NCBI GenBank assembly: GCA_963277665.1 | Contig: OY728147.1 | Span: 1,267,461,424 to 1,267,525,423, forward strand | DNA length: 64,000 nt | Source of the DNA: Viscum album | Lineage: Eukaryota; Streptophyta; Magnoliopsida; Santalales; Viscaceae | Direction of reading: 5' to 3' | In this document: piece by piece, positions 1 to 12,150 of the stretch | How positions within the stretch are numbered: the stretch's first letter is position 1 | How the letters are laid out: each line of letters opens with the position of its first letter | Position numbers and translations under genes: made by a program | The notes under the pieces: model-generated | The model's input: only the letters and a program-made list of their open reading frames with translations | The model's database searches: none | What the model was told of the DNA's origin: nothing

Positions 1-888
1 TTAGTTTATAAATCAAGAGTAGAAATTATATTGGGTTATACCCTTTCTAAACCTTTTCACATGCAAAACATTTCTACAATGACTACACCGCCCATGGAAG
101 ATTGGTTTTTATTAGTAATTGATCTACCTCTTAACTTCTTAATTCATTTATTTTGAATCAATTAACTACTTTAATTAAATTAATATGATCTATGAATTAA
201 TTTTTTAATTTAAATGAAACTAATCAAGCAATTTAACAATTAACACAAAACACGTGAGGTCGAGAATTGTGTAAATTATGAAAGCTTGATCTTAATCGGT
301 AATACAAAACCACAAGAGTTCAATTTTTAGAGTTCAAATATAATCCCTAAACTCAATTAATCCTCATTTATAGAGTATATATGTTCCCTAATTTACCATT
401 TAACATAATCTAGCCTTAGAACATCAATCAAAGCAGGGTGTTGTGATTTCATTTTCCAAATATAGCATAGGGTTTAATTAAATTCATCTTGGTGGTTAAG
501 TTAATTATCATAGGGTTTAAAGGTTAAAAAATTAGGGGGTCATAATTAAGAGGATATTAATTTAAATTATAATTATTAATATTTAAGTGAATAGGTAGAT
601 TTAGATCTATTATTCCTTCTAAAAATATTTTCTAAAAAAACATCTTCTTATTGTATCTTATTAATCAAATTTCATTTCAAAAACAAAAACAAAAAATACA
701 ATCTTCTTCTAGTATACTTATTATAGTTTTATAAAAGATAAAAAACCCCATAATTTTAAGTAGTGTGTTTATATTATATTATATTATTTTAATAATACCT
801 TTAATAATTTATTTTAATTACCATCTCTTTGAGAGACAACCTTGGTCATCCACTCTACTGCACCTAAGTGACCAAAAACTGAACATCA
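1..888 (+). repeat. 5' LTR of family A copy 1, 3' portion only
   Basis: This aligns with about the last 890 bases of the LTR at 6034-7710, and in reverse with 59069-59960. The shared end reads ...AACATCA followed by TTTGAGAG, so the LTR is taken to end in CA at 888. The missing first part of about 790 bases would lie upstream of the window. The end is inferred from where the three copies stop matching. Confidence 0.75.
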
Positions 889-1349
889 TTTGAGAGAACA
901 CATAAAAACACCTTTTAAATTAGTGTCTTTTCTAGGGATTAAAGTAATTTTTTCAACTAATTAGAGGTATTTATTTTATTTTTAATTTCATTCTCTTATT
1001 ATATTCTTTCTTTCTTCTTTTCCCTTTCTCAAGTTTCTTCTTCTTCTTATTTCTTTCTTTTTTTGGACCATTAACTAAAACTTATTTTATTTTTATTATG
1101 GTACATTTTTATCTATATATTTTTTATTTTTCAATGATTTATGACATGAAATAATCCTAAGGATATCTTAGATCTTAAACCTAATATTTAATGTAGCCTT
1201 AGGGATCAAATCAGACAATCTGAGTCTATGAGAAGTTTCAACATTCAACTAGTTAGAGAATTCCTCCATTATGGGAACACTGAAATTGGAAACACTTATG
1301 AATCAAACATAAAACATGAAACAACGGTTTAAAAAAATAAAAATTAACT
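889..1349 (+). other. Decayed primer site and 5' leader of family A copy 1
   Basis: TTTGAGAGAACAC directly after the LTR end sits where TTTGGCGCC-type primer-binding sites lie in plant gypsy elements, but it no longer matches one. The rest is AT- and pyrimidine-rich, with a long TTTCTT-type tract at about 1000-1065. No coding sequence is seen here. Confidence 0.45.
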
Positions 1350-1855
1350 TAATATAACTATTTGAGAATTGGATGCACCAGATATTAGCTATCAACCAAA
1401 TTGTATTGCATATCCAAATCTCGAATCAGAATTTGAACTAAAATATGGGTTAATTGACCTTATTCCAAAAATTTCATGGATTATCTAGTGAGGATCCAAA
1501 CAAAAATTAAAAAGAATTTAATGCGGTTTGCTCAACCCTTAAACCAATAAATTTATCTTAATATCAAATAAAACTTAGAGCATTCCCATTCTCACTTGAT
1601 GGAACTGTAAAATATTGGATCTATTATTTACAACCTAAAGACATAACATGTTGGAACTATTTGAAAATTCTTTTCTTGTGGATATTTTTTCCAACATCGA
1701 TGATTACTTCCATTCATAAGGATATCTCAGGGATCATGAAAGAATAAGGGGAGTCAATGTATGAGTACTGGGAGTGATTCAAGAAGTTGTGTGCAAGATT
1801 ACCACATCAAAAAATTAGTGAGACCTACTGAGTATGATGATGGATTTCATTAATT
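1350..1855 (+). pseudogene. gag: gag fragment, family A copy 1
   Basis: Conceptual translation gives the plant gypsy gag core (retrotransposon gag family): FELKYGLIDLIPKFHG, then LKEFNAVCSTLKP, RAFPFSLDGTVKYW, FPTSMITSIHKDISG, and a final MYEYWE-FKKLCARLPHQ block. Several stops interrupt it (for example at about 1487 and 1775). In intact relatives gag continues for several hundred residues through a zinc knuckle. Here it ends at about 1855 and reverse-transcriptase leader sequence follows within about 35 bases, so the gag C-terminus and protease are deleted. It forms the particle capsid in live relatives but cannot do so here. Confidence 0.75.
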
Positions 1856-1884
1856 ATTCTATAATTTTTATGATTTATATTCTA

Positions 1885-3530
1885 ATACTTATTTTCATTA
1901 TGTACATATTTCAGTTCCTTCAATGTCTCCATCCATACAAAACCCCCTTCATTGGAACTCAATTCATTTCCACCAAATCTCAAATACTCATACTTATTGA
2001 GTGGTGAGAGATTACCTGTTATCATTGCTAAAAATATCCCTTTTGAACACAAAGAAAAACTTTTTAATATTTTAAGGGATAACATTAGGGAAATTAGGTA
2101 GACCTTGGATGACATATCAGGTATTATCCCCTCTATTTTCATGAATAGGATTATTTTGGGGGATGGGGATAAACCAGTTATGTAGCCACAAAGTAGACTC
2201 AATCCAACCCTTCTGGAAGTTGTTAGAAAATAAGTTGAATAATTTCTCGAGGCAGGTATAATTTATCCCATTTAAGATTCCTAATGGGTGAGACCTATTC
2301 AGTTTGTGCCTAAGAAAAGTGGTGTCACTATTTTTAGAAATGAGAGAGAGGAATTAGTTCTAATGAGGGTAAAAAACAATTGGTGTTTGTGTATTTATTA
2401 TATAAAACTTAATCAATCCACTTGCAAGGACCATTTCCCCCTCCCATCTATTGATCAAATGATTACGAGACTAGCTAGGAAGAAACAATATTGTTTCTTG
2501 GATGGATTTTATGGATATTTTTAGGTTTCTATAGCTCTTGAGGATTATGATAAGACAATATTCACTTGTTCATTTGGTACATTTTCCTGACAAAGGATGC
2601 TATCTGGACTCTATAAGTCCCCAGGTACCTTCTAGAGATGCATTGTGAGTATTTTTCTAATTTCATTGAGACTTTTATGGAGGTATTTATGGATTATTTT
2701 ACAGTGTATGGATCTTCATTTGATGAATGTATCTTTAGTTTGGAAAAGTTTTTGAATAATTTTATTGAGAATAATATGGTCTTGAACTTTTAAAAGTTTC
2801 ATTTAATGGTATAGAATGTTATTTTCTTAGGTCATGTAGTTTCAAAACATGGAATATAGGTTGATAGATCTAAGGTAGATATTATTTCACCCTTATCTTA
2901 TCCTTCATGTGCATGTGATGTTAAATATTTCCTAGGGCATGCAGGATTTTATCAATGCTTCATCAAAGATTTCAGTAATATTACTCTTCCTTTATTGCAA
3001 TTACTTCAAAAGGATTCCAATTTTATGTTTAATGATTCTTGTAGTATTTCCTTTTATGATCTAAATAAGCATCTAACTACTCCACTGATCATACAACTCC
3101 CATAGTGGGACATTCCATTTGAGCTTATGTGTGATGATTAAAACTTCATAGTTGGAGTTGTCTTATCACGAAGGGTGGAGGGACACTCACATGTGATTTC
3201 CTATGATTTAAGGACGTTGGATTCAACCCAATAAAACTACACAACCATTGAAAAAGAAGTTTATTTATATCATATTTACTTTAGATAATTACCATTCACA
3301 TTTATTGGGCTATAAAGTAGTTGTTTTTTTACCATGAAGCTCCGAGGAACCTCTTGAGGAAGCCAGATAAAAATCTTAGACTTATCCAATGGATGATCCT
3401 TCTTAAAGAATTTGATATTGAGATAAAGGATATGAAAGGGTCATAAAACCTGGTGGAGGACCACATGAGTAGGATTAATCACACAATAGAGGATGATACT
3501 ATGGACTAGGTACCACTCCAGGACACTTTT
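1885..3530 (+). pseudogene. pol: Reverse transcriptase-RNase H fragment, family A copy 1
   Basis: In order: the pre-RT linker (PPSLELNSFPPNLKYSYL), the RT fingers (WVRPIQFVPKKSG; YYIKLN; DHFPLPSIDQM), CFLDGFYGYF and FTCSFGTF, then a run in several frames covering the palm (FMEVFMDYFTVYGSSF region at about 2670-2720) and the RNase H segment at about 3110-3400 (FELMCDD; TTIEKEVY). The palm FMDD motif reads as M-D-Y and stops are frequent. The open piece at 2288-2524 is only a fragment of this domain. The pieces lie in the order expected for Athila pol and continue directly into integrase. It is non-functional. Confidence 0.8.
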
Positions 3531-4860
3531 CCCAATGATCATCTTTATACACTCTCAGGTACACATCCTTGGTATGGTGACTTAGTGAACTACCTTGTTG
3601 CCTCTAAAATTCCTGCAAATTAAAAAAAACATCAAGTCCAAAAATTAAATAGTGAGTCTAGGTTTTATGTGTGGGATGATCCCTACCTATGGTGCACATA
3701 TAGTGATCGAGTTATTGAGAGGTATGTTTCTAATCACGAGTTTGATTCTGTTATGCATTCTACCATACAATTTCATGTGGAGGACACTTTAGACCCCAAT
3801 AGACAATTAGAAAAGTTTTATACTCTGTATTATATTGGCCTAGCTTATTCCATGATGCTAATCTATTTTGTAATTCGTGGTCATATTGCCAACATATGGG
3901 AAATATTTCTAGGAGACACAATATTCATCAATAGCCCATATAATTTTGTGAGATTTTTGACATATGGGGAATTGATTATATGGGTCATTTTATTAGTTCA
4001 TTTGGTTTCTTGTACATTTTGGTTGTTTTTTATTATGTTAGAAAACTGGTGGAGGCCAAGTCCACCAGGACTGATGACTCTCATATTGTAGTGGATTTTT
4101 TCAAGGCTCAAATTTTATGTAGGTTTTGAGTACCAAAGTCCATCATCAGTGACCAAGGGACACACTTTTGCAATCCGAATTTGGATTCCCTCCTTCATAA
4201 GTATGGAGTGAAACACAAAACATAAACACCATACCACCCCAAACAAATGGCCAGGCTAAGGTTTCAAATTGGGAGTTGAAATTTTTTTGTAGAAAAATGT
4301 GCATCCAAATAGGGTGGATTGGAGAAAGCACTTGGATGATGCACTTTGGGATTATTGGACAACATACAATAAACCCATAGGTATGTCCCCATTTTGGATT
4401 GTTTTTGGGAAATCATGTCATCTCCCCATGGAAATCGAGCATTGTGCATATTGGGCTATAAAAAATTACAACATGGATTCAGCCCAAGATGGAATTCAAT
4501 GGAAGTTGAAAATTCAAGAGATTGAGGAAATTTTATTATCATCAAATAATAACTCAAGGATCTACAAGGAAATATCAAAAGAATATCATGATAGAATGAT
4601 CCAAAAAAGAGAGTTTCATATAGGATAGAAAGTACTGCTCTATAATTCATGACTGAAGATGATGTATGATAAGTTGCATTCCAGATGGTTAGGTCCTTAT
4701 GTTGTATCTAATGTTTTTTCTTATGGTACAGTGGAGATCACAAAATAGGACACTTAAAATGAGATTTACAGTCAATGTGAAATGTTTTAAGTAATACATT
4801 GATGGAATTCCTATCGATGTAGTTGATTTCATCACACTTCATGACCGCATCATCACTTGA
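3531..4860 (+). pseudogene. pol: Integrase fragment, family A copy 1
   Basis: The zinc-binding region and core are recognisable across frames: FLYILVV, KLVEAKSTRTDDSHIVVDFFKAQ, SIISDQGTHFCN and HKYGVKHKT-TPYHP, then [32 protein letters not shown] (at about 4330-4430) and the C-terminal REFHIG / LGPYVVSNVF-like tail ending at ITT-stop near 4860. The first catalytic Asp (GIDYMG) and the second (SDQG) are visible. The third (NG.AEVSNRE) is lost in a frameshift near 4255. The long reading frame at 3669-4091 is a different frame of the same domain and not a separate protein. Confidence 0.8.
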
Positions 4861-6033
4861 GAATATCAAGATGCTCTTAACCCTTTCAATTTTATATTAT
4901 TTTTCCTATTTAATATTATATATTTTATGTTCACATATTATCTCATAGGTTTACATTGAGGACAATGAAATATTTTAATTTTGGGAGAGGGGAAAACATT
5001 TTGGGGTACCTATTTAGGATTTTAATTTGTGTGTTTTGTGTGTTTTTTTAGGTTTTCTGTTAAAAAACACAAAAAAAAACATATCATGTAACATGATCTT
5101 TTAGATATGGAATATATAGAAAATTAATGTTTTCAAAAATCATTCGTGGTATGATAATAATTAGAAATATTTCTTCATCAAAGGGTTGATTTTTATAACA
5201 ATTGAAGTCCTCGATGATATGATTGGTTGTGTCATTAATTTTTTTTTTTATATTTTGAAACCGTTATTAGTTATTTTTTTTCATGGTAAATTATGTCATT
5301 GATTTCTCTACACAAATTTTTATGTAACCATGACTTGTGGAATTTTTCCTACTCAATTAAAGGTGTATCCCATTTAGGTAAAAAAAATCATCTTATATCA
5401 ATGATTGATCCACAGGTTCATTTCTCTTCCGATCGATTTCATTACTATACTAAATTGACCTGTGTGTGTACCTGATATCTAATAATTTTAAACCCCCACA
5501 AAATAATAAAAAAAATAAAAAATAAAATAAAAAAATATATATTATCTTAATAAAGAGGGGAGTGATGAAATATACAACATGTGAGGATATCTAGGTTGGG
5601 AGCTTAAGGTTTTACTTTTGGGAATTATTAGGTGAGCGGTTCTTGAAATTTGATTGAAAAGGAATATAGAATATGTTTATTGAATTAAAATAGGTAAAAA
5701 TAATTGTTTTATTTGAACTGAATATACCTAATAAAGGGTGGATATATGATCTTGAAATGGTTGGCACACACACATGTGAGGAATTAATGGAATGATAAAC
5801 CCATGACTTGTTTCACTCTAATTAGTGTTATTAATCAGATTGGATTTTGTTAGAAATAATTTATGAGATAATTAATTTAAAATTTATTTATATTGACTCT
5901 TTATGGGACTCTTACTTTGCCTATATTTCCACTATGTATTGAGGAATATGAACATGTATATCTTATCACATTTTGTTGGATTACATGATATGAGGTTTTT
6001 CCCAAGATTACAAAAGGGTAAGTGTGGGGTAGT
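4861..6033 (+). other. 3' noncoding region and polypurine tract, family A copy 1
   Basis: This noncoding stretch lies between pol and the 3' LTR. It holds the GAGGACAATG motif (4958-4967) followed by a purine-rich TTTTGGGAGAGGGGAAAA stretch. Both are conserved at the matching place in the minus-strand copy (62805-62850). Just before the LTR, AAGTGTGGGG (6020-6029) is the likely polypurine tract. No credible coding sequence is present. Confidence 0.55.
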
Positions 6034-7710
6034 TTATAAAACGCAATTTTATTTAATATTTTATTTATAATAAATTACATAATTTCCTCAAATTGTGTCA
6101 AATATGTTTATTTATAAAATATTTTGGATTTGATCATTCATTTTAAAATTTGATGAAAATTCAAGTTTTACCCTTTAAAATTCACTATAGTATTTAGGAA
6201 ATAAATATTATTATTTTTATTATTTTAAATTATAATTTTTTAAATGTGTTCCTAACTTAATGATCTACAACTTTAATTCAGGACATATGAGCTAAATCAT
6301 TCATTTGATTGGACTAAATGGGCCATGAAGTCAAAGATGGGCTGGACTCGCTAGATTGGACACCACTTCCGTATCTAGGCCATAACTTCTTCATAGTTAC
6401 TTTGATTGGAACAAAATTTTAATAGAATATCAAGGAACCATTTTTGAACAAATAATAATTATGTAAATACTGCTATTTCATGCATTTTGGTGGTCAAACA
6501 TGCAGTGTAATTTGGATTAAATTATTTGGATGAATTTCCCCATTCACACTTGAAACCTCTTAAAACCTAGCCTCCCCTCCACTCTATAAATATATTTTTC
6601 TCATTTATATGGGTTGGTAAGTGAATTAGAATATTGGTATCATATAATAAGTGGTTCCATACCATTTAAATACACAATTAGAGGGAATATATCAAACAAA
6701 TATCTCCTCCAAAATGCTCTTCTTTTCCTCTTCTTTGTTGTAATGTTTTTGTTCTTGTAATAAACTTCTTTATTTATCTTTAAATTATTATTTTTTATTA
6801 AATTATATTCTTCTATACTCATCCTATTTGGGATGGAAATCAATATTAGAAACAATATTGTTTTATACCCTTTCTAAACCTTTTCACATGCAAAACATTT
6901 CTACGATGACTACACCGCCCATGGAAGAGTAGTTTTTATTAGTAATCGATCTAACTCTTACCTTATTCATTAATTTATTTTAAATCAATGATCTAATGTA
7001 ATTCACTTAATATTATATATTAATTTAGTTTTTAATTTAAATTAAACTAATAAATTAATTGAACAATTAACACAAAACACAAGAGGTCGAGAATTGTGTG
7101 AATTGTGAGAGCGCGATCTTAATCGGCAATAAAAAACCACACGAGTTCAATTTGTAGAGTTCAAATATATATCCATAAACTCAATTAATCCTCATTTAAA
7201 GATTTTAAATATTCTCTAATTTACCATTTACCATAATATATCCTTATAACATCAATCAAATTAGGGTTCTGTGATTGTGTGTTCCGAAGCTAGCCTAAGG
7301 TTTAATTAATTTCATCTTGGTGGTTAAGTTAATTATCATAGTTTTTTAGGGTTAAAAAATTATGGGATCATAATAAATTGGATATTAATTTAAATTATAA
7401 TGATTAATATTTAATTTAAGAGTTATATTTATATTGATTACACCTTCTAAACATATTTTAAAAAAACATCTTCTCATTGTGTCTTATTAATCGAATTTCA
7501 TTTCAAAAATAAAAACAAAAAAATAAAATCTTCTTCCTACACAATTCTTCTAGTTTTATAAATGATAAAAAACCCACAATAATTTTAAGTAGTTTTTATA
7601 TTATTTTAGTTTAAAAATACCTTTAATAAGTTGTTTTAATTACTACCTCTTTGAGAAACGACCTTGGTCAGCCACTTTGCTGCACCCAAGTGACCTAAAA
7701 CCAAACATCA
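6034..7710 (+). repeat. 3' LTR of family A copy 1
   Basis: About 1677 bases, matching 1-888 in its last half and the full minus-strand copy 59069-60770 (1702 bases). The start is placed where the two full copies begin to align (TTTATAAAACGC against TGATAAAACAC), after a purine tract. The end is ...AACATCA. A TATA box (TATAAATA, 6585-6592) lies in the middle. The start carries T where TG is expected. Confidence 0.7.
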
Positions 7711-8940
7711 TTTGAGAGCACTCACAATAGTGACTTTCAAGGATACATCAGAGTGAGACTCAGTCCCTATGCCATACCAGTGCTTCTATTACCCAATAAG
7801 GATGGAACATGGAAAATGTGCATTGACTTTAGAACCATCAATAACATCATGGTCATGTATCGCCATCCTATCCCTAGGTTAGATGATATGATAGATGAAT
7901 TAAATGGTTATACTATTTTTTCAAAAAATTATTTAAGAAGTGGCTACCATTAAATTAGGATAAAAAAAATGAGATGAGTGGAAAACTGTATTTAAGAAAA
8001 AACATAGATTTATGAATGGTTATCCATGCCCTTTGGTCTCACCAATGCACCTATAACATTTATGAGGTAGATGAATCATGTATTACGTTCATATATTGGA
8101 AAATTTGTGGTAGTCTACTTTGATGAAATTTTGGTGTATAGTAGGACTTTGTATGAACATGTATATCACTTAAGAAAAGTCATAGAGGTGTTAAGGAAGG
8201 AAAAATTGTTTAGAAACATAAATAAGTGTATATTTTTCCTTGATAAGATTTTTTCCTTTGATTTGTTATGAGTGGAAATGAAGTTGAAGTCGACACTGAG
8301 ATGATCAAATCAATAAAAGAATGGATAGATCCAACCTCCTTTAGACAGGTAAGAAGTTTTCATGGGATTTATAGTTTTTATAGGATATTTTTAAAGGACT
8401 TAATAACACTATTAGCATCATTGAATGAGTTGACAAAGAAGAATTTTCCTTTCAAATGGGGGGGAACTCAAGATAATGACTTCTATTCTCTTAAGGAGAG
8501 ACTCACCTATGCCCCACTAATTTCACTTCTAGACTTCGATAAGACCTTTAAAATTGAATGTGATGCAAGCAGGCATAGGAGGATTTCTCATGTAAGAAGT
8601 TATGTCTATTTCTTTCTTTAGTGAGAAGTTAAATAGAACAAATCTAAACTATTCTATGTATGATAAAGAGTTGTATGCATTGTTTAGAGTACTAAAAACT
8701 TGGTAGCATTATATTTGGCCAAAATAATTTATGATTCATTCTGATAATGAAGCTATTAAATACCTTAGTATCCAACATAAAATAAATAGGATACATGTTA
8801 TATGGCTGAAATTCATTGAATAATTTCTATATGTCATCAAGAATACAAAGGGTAAATAAAATACTGTGGCTAATGAACTTTAATATAGATATTCTATTTT
8901 ATCTTTGATGGATTATAAACTCCTTGGTTTTGAATAAATT
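7711..8940 (+). pseudogene. pol: Chromovirus-like RT-RNase H fragment
   Basis: A Ty3/gypsy pol distinct from family A. After about 25 bases of decayed primer site, the RT starts mid-domain: LSPYAIPVLLLPNKDGTW, CIDFRTINN, HPIPRLDDMIDEL, FSKNYLRSGYH. Next come MNHVLRSYIGKF and VVVYFDEILVYS (8071-8150), where the catalytic F-D-D reads F-D-E. RSFHGIYSFYRIFLKDL and FKIECDAS mark the connection and RNase H start. Wording of this kind is typical of plant chromoviruses. Stops and frame changes at about 7953, 7990 and 8270 kill it. The 5' LTR, gag, protease and the first part of RT are absent. Confidence 0.8.
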
Positions 8941-10290
8941 AAGGATTTATATGCCACTGATATATATTTTTTTGAACCTTATGGTAATTTTAAACTTTTA
9001 TTTATTTAGTAAAAGTTTTATTTACATGATGGATTCTTATCCTGAATTAATAAGATTTTTTTCCCCAATTGCTTTATCTATTTACTTTTACTGAAGGAGT
9101 CACATTATAGTGGGTTAATGATACATTTTGGTGAGTGTTCTTAATGAGCATTTTTATTGGAAAAGTATGTCTAGAGATGTTGATTTTTCTGGGAAAGTAC
9201 ATTGACTACCATAAATACAAATCTAAACCGAACCCACATGGATTTTATATTCCTCTCTCAATCCCCAACACCCCTTGGAAGGACATATCAATGAACTTTT
9301 TTGTGGGGTTACCAAGGACCAAGAGGGTAGATATTCCATTTTTGTTGTGGTGGATCAGTTTTCTAAAATGGTACATTTTATTCCTTGTCACAAAAAAAAA
9401 ATGATGCCACTAACATTGTAACACTTTTCTTTTAAGAAGTAGTCAAAATCCATGGAATGCATATGATGATTATGTCAGATAGAGACACAAAATTCCTCAA
9501 TTACTTTTGGAAGAACTTATGGAGAAAACTAGGTAAAAATTTACTATTCTCTACTACTTATCATCTATAAACCAATGGAAAAATAGAGGTGGTGAATTAG
9601 ACACTATCATCCATTTTTCAGACAATTGTTAAGAAGAATATCAAGAATTGGGAGGAGTGTTTTCCACATGTAGAATTCGCATATAACACGACCAATCATT
9701 CCACTACTCAATATTCTTCATTTAAAATTATTTATGGATTTAAACCCTTTATCCTATTGATATTTTCCATTTTCCTATGTAGGAATCAACTAATATGGAA
9801 GTGAAAGGGAATATTTAATTCATAAAGAAACTCTATGAAAATGAAAGAAAAAATATCAAGATAATGCCCCAAAAATAAATTGATCATGAAAACAAAGGCT
9901 GCAAGCAAGTGTTGTTCGATCCTGATGACTTAGTTTGGATTCACATGTGAAAGGAAAGATTTCTCAACAATCGAAAATCAAAACCCATGCCATGAGGAGA
10001 TGTATCATTCTGAGTGATCAAGAAGATTAACAACAATGCTTACAAGATAGCTTTTCTAGGTGATCATGGTGTTATTGCCCCATTAAATGTTTATAATATT
10101 TCTCTATTTTTGGGTGGAGAGGATGAAGAGACAAGGATGAATCCTTTTCAAGAGGGGGAGGATGTTGAGAACCATTTTGAAGGCATCGAGTCAATTGCCT
10201 GGGTGGAGGAGTTAAATTTGCATGGTTTGATGATGTGGGGGATATTAAAGAGTTTGAATGCTACAATGGCACACATATTGATTCATTAAA
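8941..10290 (+). pseudogene. pol: Chromovirus-like integrase and C-terminal tail
   Basis: Continues the pol at 7711. Seen are [49 protein letters not shown] (first catalytic Asp position), DRDTKFL-like sequence at 9480, and an ALRKR-type core with many stops. The open tail at 10014-10289 (INNNAYKIAFLGDHGV, then NPFQEGED) is the usual end of these integrases just before the 3' LTR. No chromodomain is evident. The exact clade (Reina, Tekay or CRM) is not decided. Confidence 0.75.
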
Positions 10291-10294
10291 GTTA

Positions 10295-10900
10295 TAATGT
10301 CTCTTTAATTTCATTTATTGAGAAAATGGGACTATTATCTCACTTATTCAATCCCAAAAATGATTTTTAAAACTTAGCCTGCACGGTTGCATGAATTTTG
10401 GAGGCCTTACCCACATGGAGAATTCTAGAATGGAATATTTGGAAACCAAAGTCAAATTCGGTGGGCTAGGTACTCAAAGTAAAATTTGGTGGGATATGGG
10501 TGGAAAGACATGTGCTAATTTTCCTAAAAGTCATTGTTAGACTTTAAATTTTTTACTTTAAGGGGACAAGATAGGAATAGGATTTATGACTTTAGTGTAT
10601 TAGACCCTTGACCTTTTCTGACACCCCTTTGCTATAAATAGTCACCCCATGACATTATATTCTCATTAAAGTTTACATTAGTAAAACTCGGTGAGTTTAT
10701 TCTCTCCATTGTGAGGATATTTATTTTCTTTCCTTTCTCTTTTAAATTCTTTCCTTGTCAATCTAAAAGTTTGATTGGTGATCTAAGACCATAAATCCTC
10801 CAATTCCATGCCTCAACCCAAGTGCATTATTGTGTGGATTGGCCATAATACCCCTCCCTTGAATGTGTTGTCTAGGTATTAGGTCGCGCTCCTTATAGAG
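10295..10900 (+). repeat. Probable 3' LTR of the chromovirus-like element
   Basis: This lies directly downstream of the pol C-terminus. It has a TATA box (TATAAATA, 10633-10640) and a pyrimidine-rich leader, as LTRs do. There is no second copy in the window, so the ends are guesses. Confidence 0.4.
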
Positions 10901-11519
10901 TTGATTGACTAATTTCATTCACTATCCATATCCATTATCCTCTATTTAGCTTCAAACCATATCCTTCATCCACTGCCCTACGCCATGAAGATCATCCCAC
11001 CCCGTACGTCTTGCATCAAGAACCCAAGGAGGTGGAGGATATACATGATCACATAAAGGCACCGATCCAACTTCAAAATTTAATATCCTCAGAGCAAGGG
11101 TACTATATGCCGCCACCTAGACCACCTGAATATCAAGGAAAACTACTAAAAGAGGATATATTAGAGCATATGTGGTGGTTCACACATCAGAATCCAAATC
11201 CTCCTTTAGATTATGGGTAGGTAATCTAACTCAGGTCGATCTAAAGACCAAAACAAATGTGATTTATAGGAGGAAACCTAGATACTCCTTTTCTCTCTCT
11301 TTATTTTCTATTTTTTTAATAACTACATGGTGTTTACTTATCTTTCCCACACTGTGTACTATCCTTTCCTTGATATACTATTTATATGTGAATAAAATGA
11401 GGTTATAAGGTATGTGTATCATTTCTATATGTCATGTACCTTTCTATTTAGTGTATATTATAATATTATTTTTTGTATAAATAAACATTAATTAAGTTAA
11501 TAAAAAAGAATTAAGTCTT
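10901..11519. other. Unassigned stretch
   Basis: It contains a short open frame at 11011-11220 (proline-rich, about 69 codons) that I do not recognise. The rest is AT-rich. It could be leader or gag remnant of another retroelement. Nothing firm is seen. Confidence 0.3.
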
Positions 11520-12150
11520 TTACAATGAAAAGGTCACCAGAGTGTATTTGATCCATCATGAGTTAGAATCCCTCCGCACCCTCCTTTGGTACAAGATTCA
11601 TTCTTTTTTACACTGTGTTTTATTAAATGGCGTGTGTGGTATTTTCAAAAATAATAAAATCATTTCAAAATAAAATAAATCCAATGGTGGGGATGAATCG
11701 ACTTGCTGGATTATAGCCTATAGTTCAAAAGACCTGGGTTCAAGTCCTTATAGCTGACTTGGTTCCATCCCATTTCACTGAAATTAAAACCACACATTGT
11801 GTATTTAGTTATATGTCATGTGTCATTTTTATATTATTTTCATTAATAATTTAAAACTCTTTTAAAAATAAGAAGTTACCTAAGGGTTATGTGGGTTGAT
11901 TGGTAGAGTCGTAACCTAGGGTTCAAAAGACCCGGGTTAAAATTTGGCTAATCTCCATACATCATCACAATATTCAAATAATTAAATCCAAACATAATGA
12001 ATTATTCCTTTCATCATGTAGTGTTTAAACTATTTATAAAATATCAAAATATAATAAAACTTTTAGCAGGACAACCTTCACTCCAGTGGTTGAGGGCGCG
12101 TACTCGAATCAAGCCAACCGCCAGTTCGAATCATGCCCTGATCACCATAC
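11520..12150 (+). repeat. Four spaced tRNA-like (SINE-like) modules
   Basis: Four segments resemble the Pol III internal promoter B box (GGTTCGAATCC) in varying decay: GTTAGAATC at 11562, GTTCAAGTC at 11738, GTTAAAATT at 11936 and GTTCGAATC at 12124. Spacings are 176, 198 and 188 bases. The third is preceded by GATTGGTAGAGTC and the fourth by AGTGGTTGAGGGCGCG, both A-box-like. The second and third share the phrase GTTCAAAAGACC-GGGTT. None folds into an obvious complete tRNA by eye. They look like tandem tRNA-derived repeats. Confidence 0.45.

Larger units (their letters stand above)
1..7710 (+). mobile_element. Athila-like Ty3/gypsy element, family A copy 1 (decayed)
   Basis: LTR retrotransposon remnant with the order LTR (1-888, cut by the window edge), gag scrap, RT-RNase H-integrase, 3' noncoding region, LTR (6034-7710). 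The two LTRs share long direct-repeat stretches, for example the ACCGCCCATGGAAG motif at about 90 and 6913. The reading frame carries many stops and frameshifts, so the copy is dead. Amino-acid motifs (CIYYIKLN, KDHFPLP, IDYMG, DQGTHF) match the Athila/Calypso group of plant Ty3/gypsy elements. Protease and most of gag are missing. A target duplication cannot be checked because the left end lies outside the window. Confidence 0.85.

Noticed and set aside
3669..4091. A 140-codon membrane-like protein
   Set aside because: It is an out-of-phase reading of the family A integrase; the same artefact recurs at 63762-63977 in copy 2.
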